From: an uncultured Prevotellaceae bacterium
GTDB taxonomy: Bacteria > Bacteroidota > Bacteroidia > Bacteroidales > Bacteroidaceae
Length of the DNA: 64,000 nt
NCBI GenBank assembly: GCA_902776475.1
Contig: CACYQD010000009.1
Span: 67,118-131,117 of the forward strand
Reading direction: 5' to 3'
The notes below the pieces were generated by a model. The model had not been told where the DNA came from, made no database searches, and saw nothing but the letters and a program-made list of their open reading frames with translations. This document shows, piece by piece, positions 28,206-37,502 of this stretch. The position numbers and the translations under genes were made by a program. Each line of letters begins with the position of its first letter. Positions within the stretch are counted from its first letter, which is position 1.

Positions 28206-28239
28206 TTTGCCATAATTCGGAAGAAATATTGTAAATTTG
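28206..28239 (+). promoter_or_regulatory. Probable promoter of the class A PBP gene
   Basis: TAAATTTG at 28232-28239 is a full -7 match; TTTG at 28206-28209 is 22 bases away, slightly long. The ATG is at 28279. Confidence 0.5.
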
Positions 28240-28278
28240 CACCGCATATAAAAAAAGGACCTTTTTCAATAACCCGAT

Positions 28279-30594
28279 ATGAGAAGAAAATTTGTCAATG
28301 TCCTCTGGGGTATTCTCATTGGACTGATCATCATAGCTGGAGTCGGTTCGGTAGCTATCTGGAACGGATGGATCGGTTACATGCCTGACATGGAAGACCT
28401 GCAGAACCCTATCAGCCGTTATTCCTCGCAGGTCTATTCCTCAGATGGAAAACTGATGGGCATTTATGCGTCGAGCAGGGAGAACCGCATCTCCACACCC
28501 TACAACAATATCTCGCCCAACATGATCCATGCGCTCATCTCAACCGAGGATTCCAGGTTTTATGAGCATTCAGGCATTGACTTCAAGGCCCTTTCCAGAG
28601 CCATCGTCAAGACCGGCATTATGAGAAAGGAGAGCGCCGGCGGTGGTTCCACCATCACACAGCAGTTGGCCAAGCAGCTCTATTCCGAGGTGGCCCACAG
28701 CAAACTCGAACGACTCTTCCAGAAACCCATTGAGTGGATCATCGCCGTGAAACTGGAGCGCACGTTCACCAAAGAGGAGATCATCACCATGTATCTCAAC
28801 TACTTCGATTTCCTCTACAATGCCATCGGTGTGAAAAGCGCGGCCAAGACCTATTTTAATAAGGACCCGAGAGATCTCACTGTCGTGGAGTCGGCCACCC
28901 TTGTCGGACTCTGCAAGAACCCCTCGATGTACAACCCCGTGAGATACCCCAACCGATGCCTCGAGAGACGCAATATCATCCTCACCCAGATGTACAAAAG
29001 CGGCTACATCTCCGAGGCGGAATGCAAGAATGCTCTCGTAGAGCCTTTGCGCCTCGACTTCCAGCGGTCGGGCGACCGGGAAACGGCGCTGGGCATCGCT
29101 CCTTACTTCCGGGAATATCTCCGGCAGTATATGATGGCCAAAAAGCCATCTTTGGATGATTATCCTTCCTGGAAAAAGGCGCAATACCATATCGACTCCA
29201 TCGCATGGGCTCAGGACCCGCTCTACGGATGGTGCAACAAGAATACACGCCGCGGAGGACAGCCCTACAACATCAATACCGATGGTCTGAGGATCTACAC
29301 CACCATCGACACCCGTATGCAGAAATATGCTGAGGAGGCCGTGATCGAGCACCTCTCGCAGACCCTGCAGCCGGCTTTCAACGCACAAGTGAGAAACAGT
29401 GCCAGGGGACCGTTCTCCAGCAAGATGTCACGGCAGGACTATGAGCGCGTGATGAACCGCGCCATCAAGCAGAGTCACCGTTATGCAGCCCTGAAGGAGG
29501 CTGGGGCATCGGAAGAGGAAATCAAGAAAAACTTCGATAAACCCGTCGAGATGAGGGTGTTCACCTATAATGGTGAGGTCACCAAGGTGATGTCGCCCCT
29601 CGACTCCATCAAATACTACAAGACATTCCTGCGCTCGGGCTTCATGAGCATGGATGTCCATACGGGTGCCGTCAAGGCCTATGTGGGTGGTCCCGACTAT
29701 GACCATTTCCAGTATGACATGGCTATGGTGGGCCGGCGACAGGTGGGTTCGACCATCAAGCCCTATCTCTACTCACTGGCCATGGAGAACGGGTACACGC
29801 CTTGCGACCAGGCTCCCAACAGGGCTCAGACCTATTATGTGGGCGGTGCGAGATGGACTCCGCGCAATGGCAGCCGCGCCAGATATGGTGCGATGGTGAC
29901 CCTCAAGTGGGGACTGCAGCAGTCCAACAACTGGATCTCGGCCTACCTGATGAACAAGTTCAATCCGCAGGCACTGGTCGATCTGCTCCACAAATACGGT
30001 ATCAACAATCCCAATATCGTCCCGACGATGGCTTTGTGTCTCGGTCCGTGTGAGGTGACCGTCGGTGAGATGGTAAGTGCATACACCACCTTTGCCAATA
30101 AGGGTATCCGTTGTGCTCCGCTCATGGTGACGAGGATTGAGGACAGCGAGGGTAATATCATCGCCAACTTCCAGCCGCAGTTTACCGAGGTGATCAGCGA
30201 GACCAGTTCCTACAAGATGATTGAACTCCTGCGTGCCGTCGTTGATGGTGGTACGGCTCATCGTGTCAGGGGCAACGGCATTTCGGGCGAGATCGGCGGA
30301 AAGACCGGAACGACCAATGACAATGCTGACGCCTGGTTCATGGGTGTTACACCCGAACTCGTCAGCGGCTGTTGGGTGGGCGGTGAAGACCGTGACATCC
30401 ACTTCATGTCGATGGCTTACGGACAGGGTGCGGCAGCAGCTCTCCCTGTTTGGGTGAGGTATATGAAAAAGGTGTATTCCGATGCCAGTTTGAATTATTC
30501 GCCGAGTGCGAAATTCGATATTCCCAAGGATTACGACAGTTGCAATGAGAAACCGTCGCAATACGAAATCACCATTGAGGACATCTATGAATAG
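28279..30594 (+). CDS. Class A penicillin-binding protein (PBP1A-like)
   Basis: 771 aa. One N-terminal membrane anchor (about 8-28). GT51 transglycosylase domain with EDSRFYEHSGID (catalytic Glu90) and GGSTITQQLAKQLY; transpeptidase domain with the active Ser491 in GSTIKP, SNN in LQQSNNWISAYLM, and KTGTTNDNADAWF starting at 675. It polymerises and cross-links peptidoglycan at the outer face of the inner membrane. All catalytic motifs are present. Confidence 0.96.
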   Translation: MRRKFVNVLWGILIGLIIIAGVGSVAIWNGWIGYMPDMEDLQNPISRYSSQVYSSDGKLMGIYASSRENRISTPYNNISPNMIHALISTEDSRFYEHSGIDFKALSRAIVKTGIMRKESAGGGSTITQQLAKQLYSEVAHSKLERLFQKPIEWIIAVKLERTFTKEEIITMYLNYFDFLYNAIGVKSAAKTYFNKDPRDLTVVESATLVGLCKNPSMYNPVRYPNRCLERRNIILTQMYKSGYISEAECKNALVEPLRLDFQRSGDRETALGIAPYFREYLRQYMMAKKPSLDDYPSWKKAQYHIDSIAWAQDPLYGWCNKNTRRGGQPYNINTDGLRIYTTIDTRMQKYAEEAVIEHLSQTLQPAFNAQVRNSARGPFSSKMSRQDYERVMNRAIKQSHRYAALKEAGASEEEIKKNFDKPVEMRVFTYNGEVTKVMSPLDSIKYYKTFLRSGFMSMDVHTGAVKAYVGGPDYDHFQYDMAMVGRRQVGSTIKPYLYSLAMENGYTPCDQAPNRAQTYYVGGARWTPRNGSRARYGAMVTLKWGLQQSNNWISAYLMNKFNPQALVDLLHKYGINNPNIVPTMALCLGPCEVTVGEMVSAYTTFANKGIRCAPLMVTRIEDSEGNIIANFQPQFTEVISETSSYKMIELLRAVVDGGTAHRVRGNGISGEIGGKTGTTNDNADAWFMGVTPELVSGCWVGGEDRDIHFMSMAYGQGAAAALPVWVRYMKKVYSDASLNYSPSAKFDIPKDYDSCNEKPSQYEITIEDIYE

Positions 30595-30650
30595 CCTGCC
30601 TTGACCCACGTCAAGAAAGTGTCGTTATTTTGTATAATTCCTGCAAGAAA

Positions 30651-30682
30651 TTTGGCTGTGTACCCACACAGTAGTAATTTTG
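30651..30682 (+). promoter_or_regulatory. Promoter of a short transcript
   Basis: TTTG (30651-30654), 20 bases, TAATTTTG (30675-30682), a full consensus match with no long gene downstream. Expected start near 30689. Confidence 0.7.
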
Positions 30683-30725
30683 CATTGTCAAAAAAAGATT
30701 GTTAGGATTAAAAAATAACGAAATT

Positions 30726-30806
30726 ATGGATATTTTTCTGATGACAGTACGCTTCCTTGGCGTGATGGCAGAAATCAAGGAAAAGACACATCAGATGTTT
30801 GCATAA
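30726..30806 (+). CDS. Candidate 26-aa small protein
   Basis: ATG at 30726, stop TAA at 30804-30806. Sequence begins MDIFLMTVRFLGVMAEIKEK and ends THQMFA: a short hydrophobic half followed by a charged half. It is the only open frame in a predicted transcript of about 210 bases bounded by the promoter at 30651-30682 and the terminator at 30865-30902. No clear Shine-Dalgarno, which is normal for this phylum. It may be a real small protein or an accidental frame in a small regulatory RNA. Confidence 0.4.
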   Translation: MDIFLMTVRFLGVMAEIKEKTHQMFA

Positions 30807-30864
30807 GCATCTTGTGTTTTATAAAAAGGTAAGGATTGTTTTTCATAAGGTGAATGTATAGAGG

Positions 30865-30902
30865 CAGCTGTGGCACATCTGATGTGCAACGGCTGTTTTT
30901 TT
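30865..30902 (+). terminator. Rho-independent terminator of the short transcript
   Basis: Stem built from CAGC/GCTG outside and GCACAT/ATGTGC inside (30873-30887), followed by a run of seven T from 30896. Confidence 0.75.
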
Positions 30903-30939
30903 GTTTGCCTGCAATAATATGTCTGGTTAGGGAAATGTA

Positions 30940-31120
30940 GAGACGTCACATTGTGGCGTCTTCAGAAAAAAGCAAATCTCTCCCTCTCCCTCTGGGATAG
31001 CCTTTGCCATTCTTTCGCCCTCACCCCCGCCTCTCCCAGAGGGAGAGGGGCAGTTTCCTTTTTGAAATCAGTCTTTTTCCCTTTGGAATAGCCTTTGCAA
31101 ATCTCCCTCCGAGAGAGCAC
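30940..31120. repeat. Palindromic repeats left of element copy B
   Basis: Holds a GAGACG...CGTCTtC palindrome (30940-30962, one arm base changed), CCTCACCCCCG + CCTCTCCC-AGA-GGGAGAGG (about 31019-31049), and two fragments of CCTTTGGAATAGCCTTTGCAAATC, which is the outer end of the 312-bp element. No gene seen. Confidence 0.88.
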
Positions 31121-31432
31121 CTGCATACTTATCCCTCTCCCTCTGGGAGAGGTTAGGTGAGGGTGATTTCCCCTTCTCTTCGCTATGATTCCCAACCATC
31201 CCGCACCCTTCCTTATCGTAAGGAAGGGCTTCAACCCACCCTCCGTCCCCCGCCCTCTCCAGGGCGGAGGCTCAACCGCTCCTCCTGTCGCTCGTACATT
31301 AAGGTACTGCTCCCGAAGATAGGTCGCAGTCGAAATTACGCAACAAAGTTGCGATTGTTTATGCGGGTTTCACCCGCCCATGCGGTTCACTTGCATACCT
31401 ATTCCTTTTCTTTGGAATAGCCTTTGCAAATC
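31121..31432. repeat. 312-bp multi-hairpin element, copy B (inverted)
   Basis: Reverse-complement match to 6109-6420 with the same length. The hairpins are kept; changes fall mostly in loops or between stems (for example the loop of the CCCTTCCTT hairpin differs by one base). Frame 31157-31420 is the counterpart of 6121-6384 and is likewise considered non-coding. Confidence 0.93.
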
Positions 31433-31467
31433 AATCTTTAACCCTCTGGAATAGCCTTTGCCAATCT

Positions 31468-31562
31468 GTCGCCCTCACCCCCGCCTCTCCCAGAGGGAGA
31501 GGGGCTGATTACCTTTTGGAGACGCCACACTGTGACGTCTCTACTGAGCTACTTTGTGAGAG
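31468..31562. repeat. 95-bp repeat module, copy B (inverted)
   Basis: Reverse complement of 6424-6518, including the GAGACG...CGTCTC palindrome at 31519-31541. Its place relative to the 312-bp element is not what a simple inversion would give. Confidence 0.9.
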
Positions 31563-31745
31563 CACATACATACTTATCCCTCGTCCTTTGTGAGAGCACA
31601 TACATACTTATCCCTCTCCCTCTGTGAGAGCACCTGCAAACTTATCCCTCTCCCTCTGGGAGAGCACCTGCATACTTATCCCTCTCCCTTTGTGAGAGCA
31701 CCTGCATACTTATCCCTCTCCCTTTGGGAGAGGTTAGGTGAGGGC
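31556..31745. repeat. Five tandem 34-bp repeats
   Basis: Units begin at 31556, 31590, 31624, 31658 and 31692, each of the form G(T/G)GAGAGCAC + ATACATACTTATCC + CTCTCCCTTT, and the array closes with GGGAGAGGTTAGGTGAGGG (31726-31744). Adjacent units differ at a few positions only. The array appears to be a run of half-palindromes. Confidence 0.93.
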
Positions 31746-31750
31746 ACAAA

Positions 31751-31777
31751 AAAAGGATGTACGAAAGTACATCCTTT
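31751..31777 (-). terminator. Terminator of tRNA-Cys
   Basis: Hairpin GGATGTAC-GAAA-GTACATCC directly after the tRNA 3' end, followed on the minus strand by a run of eight T. Confidence 0.9.
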
Positions 31778-31852
31778 TGGAGGTGCGTGGCGGGATCGAA
31801 CCGCCGTACACGGTTTTGCAGACCGTTGACTAAGCCACTCATCCAACGCACC
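31778..31852 (-). tRNA. tRNA-Cys (GCA anticodon)
   Basis: Read on the minus strand: acceptor GGTGCGT pairs with ACGCACC, the anticodon arm is CGGT-CTGCAAA-ACCG with anticodon GCA, the T arm contains GGTTCGATCCC, the discriminator is U as expected for Cys, and CCA is encoded (31778-31780). A terminator follows at once. Confidence 0.97.
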
Positions 31853-31884
31853 ATTTTCTCGTTGCGACTGCAAAAGTACTGCAA

Positions 31885-32100
31885 TTATTCCGATTGAGCA
31901 AATTTTTTAATTACTTTTTTGTCTCCGCAAGGCGGATTTTTGCTTCTATGATTTTTTTGCTGTTGCTTCAATTCTTTCAGCGCACATCCTGCACAACCGT
32001 GACAGGGATCGTTGAGGGTGGTGAACGTCCGCCAGATCCGATAGCCGATATAGGCGACAGAGAGCGCCAAGACAAGGATGATGATAATGGTCTGGGTCAT
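31885..32100 (-). CDS. FeoB-associated Cys-rich membrane protein-like
   Basis: 71 aa from the ATG at 32100 (MTQTIIIILVLALSVAYIGY); the longer reading to 32154 lacks support. One membrane helix at the N-terminus followed by RTFTTLNDPCHGCAGCALKEL, the Cys-rich motif of the small proteins usually found next to feoB. No feo genes are nearby, so a role in ferrous iron uptake is only by family resemblance. The tail is basic. Confidence 0.8.
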   Translation of the reverse strand: MTQTIIIILVLALSVAYIGYRIWRTFTTLNDPCHGCAGCALKELKQQQKNHRSKNPPCGDKKVIKKFAQSE

Positions 32101-32180
32101 GCTGTTTTGAAGATTTCCTGCGTACACTCCCCTTTGGAGTGACTTAAAGTACAAAAATAAGCAATTTTTCTGTCATTTGG

Positions 32181-32211
32181 TTTGAAAATGGGGATTTTTT
32201 GACTAAATTTG
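32181..32211 (+). promoter_or_regulatory. Promoter of the GH95 gene
   Basis: TTTG (32181-32184), 19 bases, TAAATTTG (32204-32211); 19 bases before the ATG. Confidence 0.7.
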
Positions 32212-32230
32212 CAATAATAACTTTACACGC

Positions 32231-34711
32231 ATGAAAAATAGAATCCGAAAAACCCTGTTAACGGTCATCGTGATGATGTCGCTGACCCCAGTATTCGCAA
32301 CAGTACAGAATCAGAAACTATGGTACTCAAAACCCGCTACGCATTGGTTGGAGGCATTGCCGGTCGGCAACTCCCACCTTGGAGCCATGATTTTCGGAGG
32401 AACAGACACCGAAGAGATCCAACTCAATGAGGAGACCTTCTGGTCGGGCGGTCCCCATAACAACAACAGCCATGAGTCACTGTCGTATCTGAAACAGGTA
32501 CGCGACTCCATCTACGCCGGTAAGGAGGAAGTGGCGGAAGATCTAATCAACAAGCATTTCATTCCCGGACCTCACGGCATGAAATACCTCACGCTCGGAA
32601 GTCTGAAGTTGGATTTCGCTGACAAGGGAAAAGTGACTGACTATGTGCGTGACCTCGACCTCCAACAGGCCTTGGCTCATGTCAATTACACGAAAAACGG
32701 CGTGAAGGTGGAGCAGACCGTTTTCGCCTCTATGACCGACAATGTGGTGGTGGTCCATCTCAAAGCCAGCCGGAAGGGCGTCCTTTCCTTCACTTTGACC
32801 CATCAATGTGCCTTCCCTTCCACTCATCGGGTGGAGGGAAACAGTCTTCAAGCCACAATCAAGGGTGTGGATCATGAGGGCATCAAGGCCTCGCTGACGG
32901 CAGAACTGGAGGCACGCGTGGTGACAGACGGCCGGAGCAAGGCTTCTGGTGAAGGACTGTTGGTGGAGAATGCCACCGAAGTGACACTCTTCATCGCTGC
33001 CGCCACCAATTTTGTCAACTACCACGACGTGTCGGGCGACCCATTGGCCAAGAACAAAGCCACGCTGGCTTCGGCCATGACGAAGAAGTACAAGACCCTG
33101 ATGCGCCAGCATGTGGCAAAATACCGCGGACAGTATGACCGTGTGAAACTCACGTTGCCTGAGTCGGAAAACTCCAGCTTGGAAACCGACAAGCGCCTGG
33201 CTGCCTTCGCCGATGGCATGGATATGGATATGGTCGCATTGATGATGCAGTATGGGCGCTATCTGCTGATTTCTTCTTCTCAACCAGGCGGACAGCCCGC
33301 CAACCTTCAGGGTGTATGGAATGACAAAGTGAATGCCCCCTGGGATTCGAAATACACCATCAATATCAATGCCGAGATGAACTACTGGCCTGCTCTCGTC
33401 GGCAATCTCGCAGAGACGCAGCAACCCCTGTTCTCTATGATCCGTGACTTGAGTGAGACGGGAACGAAGACCGCCAGGGAGATGTATGACTGCAAGGGAT
33501 GGGTGGCTCATCACAATACCGACCTCTGGCGTATCGCAGGCCCTGTGGATGGTGCGCCATGGGGTATGTTCCCCACGGGTGGAGCATGGCTCACCACACA
33601 TATCTGGCAGCACTATCTCTTCACAGGCGACAAGCAGTTTCTGGCGGATTATTACCCTGTGATGAAGGGAGCTGCCGACTTCCTCATGGATTACATGCAG
33701 GAATATCCCGCGACGGGGTATGTCAAGAACGCTGCGGGCTGGCTTGTCACCGTTCCCACAGTATCGCCGGAGCATGGTCCGATGGGTAAGCGCACCCCGG
33801 TCACAGCCGGTGCGACGATGGACAACCAGATTGTCTTCGATGTCCTGAACAATGTCATCCAGGCCGCCAAGGTACTGGGCAAGGATGACGCTTCTCTCTC
33901 CGCTTTCCGTACTGCCCTGCAGAAGATCCCACCGATGCAGATCGGCCGCTACGGTCAACTGCAGGAATGGATCATCGACGGTGACAATCCGAGAGATGAG
34001 CACCGTCATATCTCACACTTGTATGGACTGTATCCTTCCAACCAGATCTCACCTTATACGCATCCCGAACTCTTCACAGCAGCCGCCAACACCTTGAATC
34101 AGCGTGGTGATATGGCCACTGGCTGGAGCCTGGGATGGAAGATCAATTTCTGGGCGCGCATGCTCGACGGCAACCATGCGTTCAAGATCATCAAGAACAT
34201 GCTGCATCTCTTGCCGGACGACCGGGCGATGAGGGAGTATCCCGACGGAAGAACGTATCCCAACCTCTTCGATGCCCATCCTCCATTCCAGATTGACGGC
34301 AACTTCGGTGCTGCTGCCGGTATCGCAGAGATGTTGGTGCAGAGCCATGACGGTGCCGTGCATCTCCTGCCTGCACTTCCTGATGCCTGGCATCAGGGTG
34401 AGGTCAGCGGACTGCGTGCCCGTGGTGGTTTTGAGGTGTCGATGCAATGGAGTGAAGGAAAACTCGACAAGGCCGTTGTCAAATCCCTTGTGGGGGGAGT
34501 GCTGCGTTTGCGCTCCTACATTCCGCTCAAGGGAAAGGGCCTCCAGCAAGCAAAAGGAGCCTGCGGCAATGTCTTGCTGCAAGCTCCCGAAATCAGGAAA
34601 CCGCTCATCTCCGCTGAACTGAAGGACTTCAAACTGTTGCCGGTCAAGACGGTGTATGAGTATGACGTCGAGACCAGTCCTGGAAAAACTTATACCTTCA
34701 CCGCGGAATAA
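32231..34711 (+). CDS. GH95 alpha-L-fucosidase-type glycoside hydrolase
   Basis: 826 aa with a signal peptide (1-23, ending PVFA), so periplasmic or exported. GH95 pattern: N-terminal beta domain starting [25 protein letters not shown] and [12 protein letters not shown]; the alpha/alpha toroid with [26 protein letters not shown] (the catalytic-site Asn pair region), HHNTDLWR, and [18 protein letters not shown]; then [20 protein letters not shown]. Members remove alpha-1,2-fucose (some alpha-L-galactose) from host glycans or plant polymers. It stands alone, with no SusC/D pair, so it is not in a classic polysaccharide locus. Confidence 0.93.
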   Translation: MKNRIRKTLLTVIVMMSLTPVFATVQNQKLWYSKPATHWLEALPVGNSHLGAMIFGGTDTEEIQLNEETFWSGGPHNNNSHESLSYLKQVRDSIYAGKEEVAEDLINKHFIPGPHGMKYLTLGSLKLDFADKGKVTDYVRDLDLQQALAHVNYTKNGVKVEQTVFASMTDNVVVVHLKASRKGVLSFTLTHQCAFPSTHRVEGNSLQATIKGVDHEGIKASLTAELEARVVTDGRSKASGEGLLVENATEVTLFIAAATNFVNYHDVSGDPLAKNKATLASAMTKKYKTLMRQHVAKYRGQYDRVKLTLPESENSSLETDKRLAAFADGMDMDMVALMMQYGRYLLISSSQPGGQPANLQGVWNDKVNAPWDSKYTININAEMNYWPALVGNLAETQQPLFSMIRDLSETGTKTAREMYDCKGWVAHHNTDLWRIAGPVDGAPWGMFPTGGAWLTTHIWQHYLFTGDKQFLADYYPVMKGAADFLMDYMQEYPATGYVKNAAGWLVTVPTVSPEHGPMGKRTPVTAGATMDNQIVFDVLNNVIQAAKVLGKDDASLSAFRTALQKIPPMQIGRYGQLQEWIIDGDNPRDEHRHISHLYGLYPSNQISPYTHPELFTAAANTLNQRGDMATGWSLGWKINFWARMLDGNHAFKIIKNMLHLLPDDRAMREYPDGRTYPNLFDAHPPFQIDGNFGAAAGIAEMLVQSHDGAVHLLPALPDAWHQGEVSGLRARGGFEVSMQWSEGKLDKAVVKSLVGGVLRLRSYIPLKGKGLQQAKGACGNVLLQAPEIRKPLISAELKDFKLLPVKTVYEYDVETSPGKTYTFTAE

Positions 34712-34721
34712 GAAAAACGGT

Positions 34722-35471
34722 TTATTGGAAACTTCTGATCCTCACGTCGATGCCGGTGCCCTCCAGGGCTTCGGTCATGGCCTCGACGGGGGTGTTGCCG
34801 AAATGATAGGGGAAAAGCACACGCGGCTTCACCATGTCAGCGGCATGACGGAGTTGGGCTGGGGTCATCGTGTAGGGCTGGTTGCAGGGCAGGAAGGCCA
34901 CATCGATGTCTTTCACCTCTGCCATCTCCTCAATGTCCTCCGTGTCGCCGGCGATGTAGAGTCTCAGTCCGTCGGCTTCAAGGATGAATCCGTTGTCGCG
35001 GTTCTTGGGATGGAATTGCGTATGGCCCGGTGTGATGTTGTAGGCGGGTACGGCATATACCATCAGGTCATCAGCCAAGCGGAGGGTGTCGCCGTTGGCC
35101 ATGACCTCTCCTTCGCCGAGGATTTTGGCAGAATTGGCGTTGGTCACGATTCTTGTAGATGACTTGCGCAGGTCGGCCACAGCTTTTGCGTCAAGATGGT
35201 CGTAGTGCTCATGAGTGATGAGGATGAAGTCGGCTTTTGCCCATTGGCTGTAGTCGGTCTTGGGGAGAGCTCCTTCCACGACGGGATCTACCTGGATGAT
35301 GCAGCCGTCATAGTTGATTTCCAAGCTGGCGTGCTTGATAGGGGTGATGGTCACGGACTTGCCGTTCTTGGTCTTGAAAGTATCCATATCGTTTGTGTTT
35401 GGGTTAGTAGCGGGGGCACAGTTGCTCAGTAAGGCTGTCAGGCCCACCATAATCATTTGTTGCAGTATCAT
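34722..35471 (-). CDS. MBL-fold metal-dependent hydrolase, lipoprotein or secreted
   Basis: 249 aa. N-terminus MILQQMIMVGLTALLSNCAPA looks like a short signal with a lipobox-like Cys. Metal motif THEHYDHLD, then YNITPGHTQFHP, YIAGDTEDI and FPYHFGNT, the pattern of the UPF0173/UlaG-like group. Substrate unknown. Last gene of a probable minus-strand unit after the AGCS symporter (18-base gap). Confidence 0.85.
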   Translation of the reverse strand: MILQQMIMVGLTALLSNCAPATNPNTNDMDTFKTKNGKSVTITPIKHASLEINYDGCIIQVDPVVEGALPKTDYSQWAKADFILITHEHYDHLDAKAVADLRKSSTRIVTNANSAKILGEGEVMANGDTLRLADDLMVYAVPAYNITPGHTQFHPKNRDNGFILEADGLRLYIAGDTEDIEEMAEVKDIDVAFLPCNQPYTMTPAQLRHAADMVKPRVLFPYHFGNTPVEAMTEALEGTGIDVRIRSFQ

Positions 35472-35489
35472 ATCTATTGGTTTTTGGGG

Positions 35490-36854
35490 TTATAAATCCG
35501 TCTCGCTCATGTCCTTGTCGAGATTGTTGTTCCATAGGTAATAGTTGGTCTCCTTCACCAGCACCTTGCTCAGGAAGAGCAGGGCCAGCAGGTTGGGGAT
35601 GGCCATCAGCGCATTGAAGCAATCGGCCATGTTCCACACGAAGGAAAGGCTGATGACGCTGCCTGCAAAGACCGCGATGATATAGATGATGCGGTAGGGC
35701 AAGTTGAGCCGCTTGCCTCCGAGATACTCCACGGCGCGCTCACCATAGTAGCTCCATCCGAGAATGGTGCTGAAGGCAAAGGTGAACTGTCCGATATTGA
35801 GCAGCGGAGTGCCTACGTAAGGGATCTTGGAGAACGCCGACTTGGTGAGAATGGCTCCGTCGGCGAAATTGATGTCGGGGTGGGCGAGCGAGCTGCTGAC
35901 AATGACCAGACCGGTCATCGCGCAGATGACCACGGTGTCCCAGAACGTACCTGAACTGGATACCAAGGCCTGTCTGACTGGGTTGCGGGTCTTGGCGGCG
36001 GCAGCCACGATAGGTGCCGAACCCATACCCGACTCATTGGAGAACAAACCACGCGAGATGCCGTAGCGGGCAGCGATCATGAACGTGCCGCCCACGAAAC
36101 CGCCTCCAGCGGCAGAAGGGTTGAAAGCCGACTCTACGATGATCTTGAGGGCAGGCCACAGGTAGGCACTGTTGACAATGAGGATGTAAATGCAGCCTAC
36201 AACGTAGAAGATAGCCATGAAAGGCACCAGTGCGCCGCACACGCGGGCGATGCTCTTCACTCCACCGAGGATGACGGCAGCGGTCAGCAGGCAGACGATA
36301 CCGCCGATGATATAGTTGGACACGTGGTAGGCCTCACTTGTCAGCGTCGAGATGGCATTGGCCTGAACCGTGCACCCGATGCCGAAGGAGGCCAGGGCGC
36401 AGAACAGGGCGAAGAGCATTCCCATCCATTTCCAGCCGAGTCCACGCTCCAAAGCATACATCGGACCGCCAAGCATCTGTCCATTAGAGGTCTTTACCCG
36501 GTACTTGATGGCAAGGAGACCCTCGGCATACTTGGTGGAGATGCCGAAGACGCCGGTGAGCCAGCACCAGAACACTGCACCCGGACCGCCAAGGGCGATG
36601 GCGGTGCCCACACCCACGATGTTGCCTGTTCCGATGGTGGCGGCCAGGGCTGTGGCCAAGGCGCCAAACTGCGACACGTCGCCCGAGGAACCCTTGTCCT
36701 TGGTGATGGACAGTTTGATAGCCTTGAAGATCTTACGTTGCGGGCACTTGAGGATGATGGTCAAATAGATGTGCGTGCCCAGCAGGAGCACGATCATCGG
36801 CCATCCCCATAACACACCGTTGATGCTGCTGATAATATCATTGAAGGTTTCCAT
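35490..36854 (-). CDS. AGCS family sodium:amino acid symporter
   Basis: 454 aa with about ten hydrophobic segments. Family signatures: GTGNIVGVGTAIALGGPGAVFWCWLTGVFG near the N-terminus and RYGISRGLFSNESGMGSAPIVAAAA in the middle. Sodium-coupled import of alanine or glycine in the inner membrane is the usual role. Lies 29 bases after the second DUF4230 gene and 18 before the metallo-hydrolase. Confidence 0.94.
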   Translation of the reverse strand: METFNDIISSINGVLWGWPMIVLLLGTHIYLTIILKCPQRKIFKAIKLSITKDKGSSGDVSQFGALATALAATIGTGNIVGVGTAIALGGPGAVFWCWLTGVFGISTKYAEGLLAIKYRVKTSNGQMLGGPMYALERGLGWKWMGMLFALFCALASFGIGCTVQANAISTLTSEAYHVSNYIIGGIVCLLTAAVILGGVKSIARVCGALVPFMAIFYVVGCIYILIVNSAYLWPALKIIVESAFNPSAAGGGFVGGTFMIAARYGISRGLFSNESGMGSAPIVAAAAKTRNPVRQALVSSSGTFWDTVVICAMTGLVIVSSSLAHPDINFADGAILTKSAFSKIPYVGTPLLNIGQFTFAFSTILGWSYYGERAVEYLGGKRLNLPYRIIYIIAVFAGSVISLSFVWNMADCFNALMAIPNLLALLFLSKVLVKETNYYLWNNNLDKDMSETDL

Positions 36855-36883
36855 ATCAGATGTTACTCATTGTCTTGAAAGGA

Positions 36884-37495
36884 TTAAAAATGCACATCCA
36901 CATAAGTGTATCCCATGGAACGGAACACCTGTGCAATCTCGTGGACGGCGTTCAACTGAGCGATGTTGATGTTGTCTTCTGTCAGACAGCGCTCCTTCAT
37001 CTTACGCTTGGCCTGTGCATAGAGCGCCTCACGGGCTTTCTGGTCCCAACTGCCATTTTCGTAGAAAGGTTTTGTGCGCGCCTCGTCGATAAAATCATCA
37101 TCGAGCAGGGTGACGGGGGGAAGGGTGACATCGAGCGTGTCGCCTTTCATCACAAGGGCGTCCTCACGCATCTTCGACAAGTCGATGCCCAGGCGCAGCG
37201 TACCATAATATATACGTGTGATTTTCCTGTCGCTGCCCAGAAGCCGGCTCTCCGTGGAGTCCACCAGTTCCTCGTCGTTGATGGTGAGGAATTCCCACTG
37301 ACCGATGTCACGGACAGAGTTGACCTGGGTCTTGTCGATGGTGATGTCGCTGTTGCCCGGACCAAAGCTGATGTTGTTGCGGGTGCCTTTCACCGTCAGG
37401 GAGACCACCATCACCACGAGGGCTATCAGGGTGGCTGCCGTCAGAAACAGACGGGCAAGTTGGTTTTCTTTGAGGGGGGGATTGGATGGTTGCAT
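36884..37495 (-). CDS. DUF4230 protein, membrane-anchored
   Basis: 203 aa: one membrane helix (about 15-36), then a DUF4230 domain with VNSVRDIGQWEFLTINDEELVDS, LRLGIDLSKM and DVTLPPVTLLDDDF. Function of the family is not known. It starts 7 bases after another DUF4230 gene, so the two products may form a pair at the envelope. Confidence 0.82.
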   Translation of the reverse strand: MQPSNPPLKENQLARLFLTAATLIALVVMVVSLTVKGTRNNISFGPGNSDITIDKTQVNSVRDIGQWEFLTINDEELVDSTESRLLGSDRKITRIYYGTLRLGIDLSKMREDALVMKGDTLDVTLPPVTLLDDDFIDEARTKPFYENGSWDQKAREALYAQAKRKMKERCLTEDNINIAQLNAVHEIAQVFRSMGYTYVDVHF

Positions 37496-37502
37496 CAGCG
37501 CA

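Noticed and set aside
6000..31600. Composite transposon bounded by the inverted 312-bp elements
   Set aside because: No transposase or target duplication seen, and the enclosed genes are mostly housekeeping.
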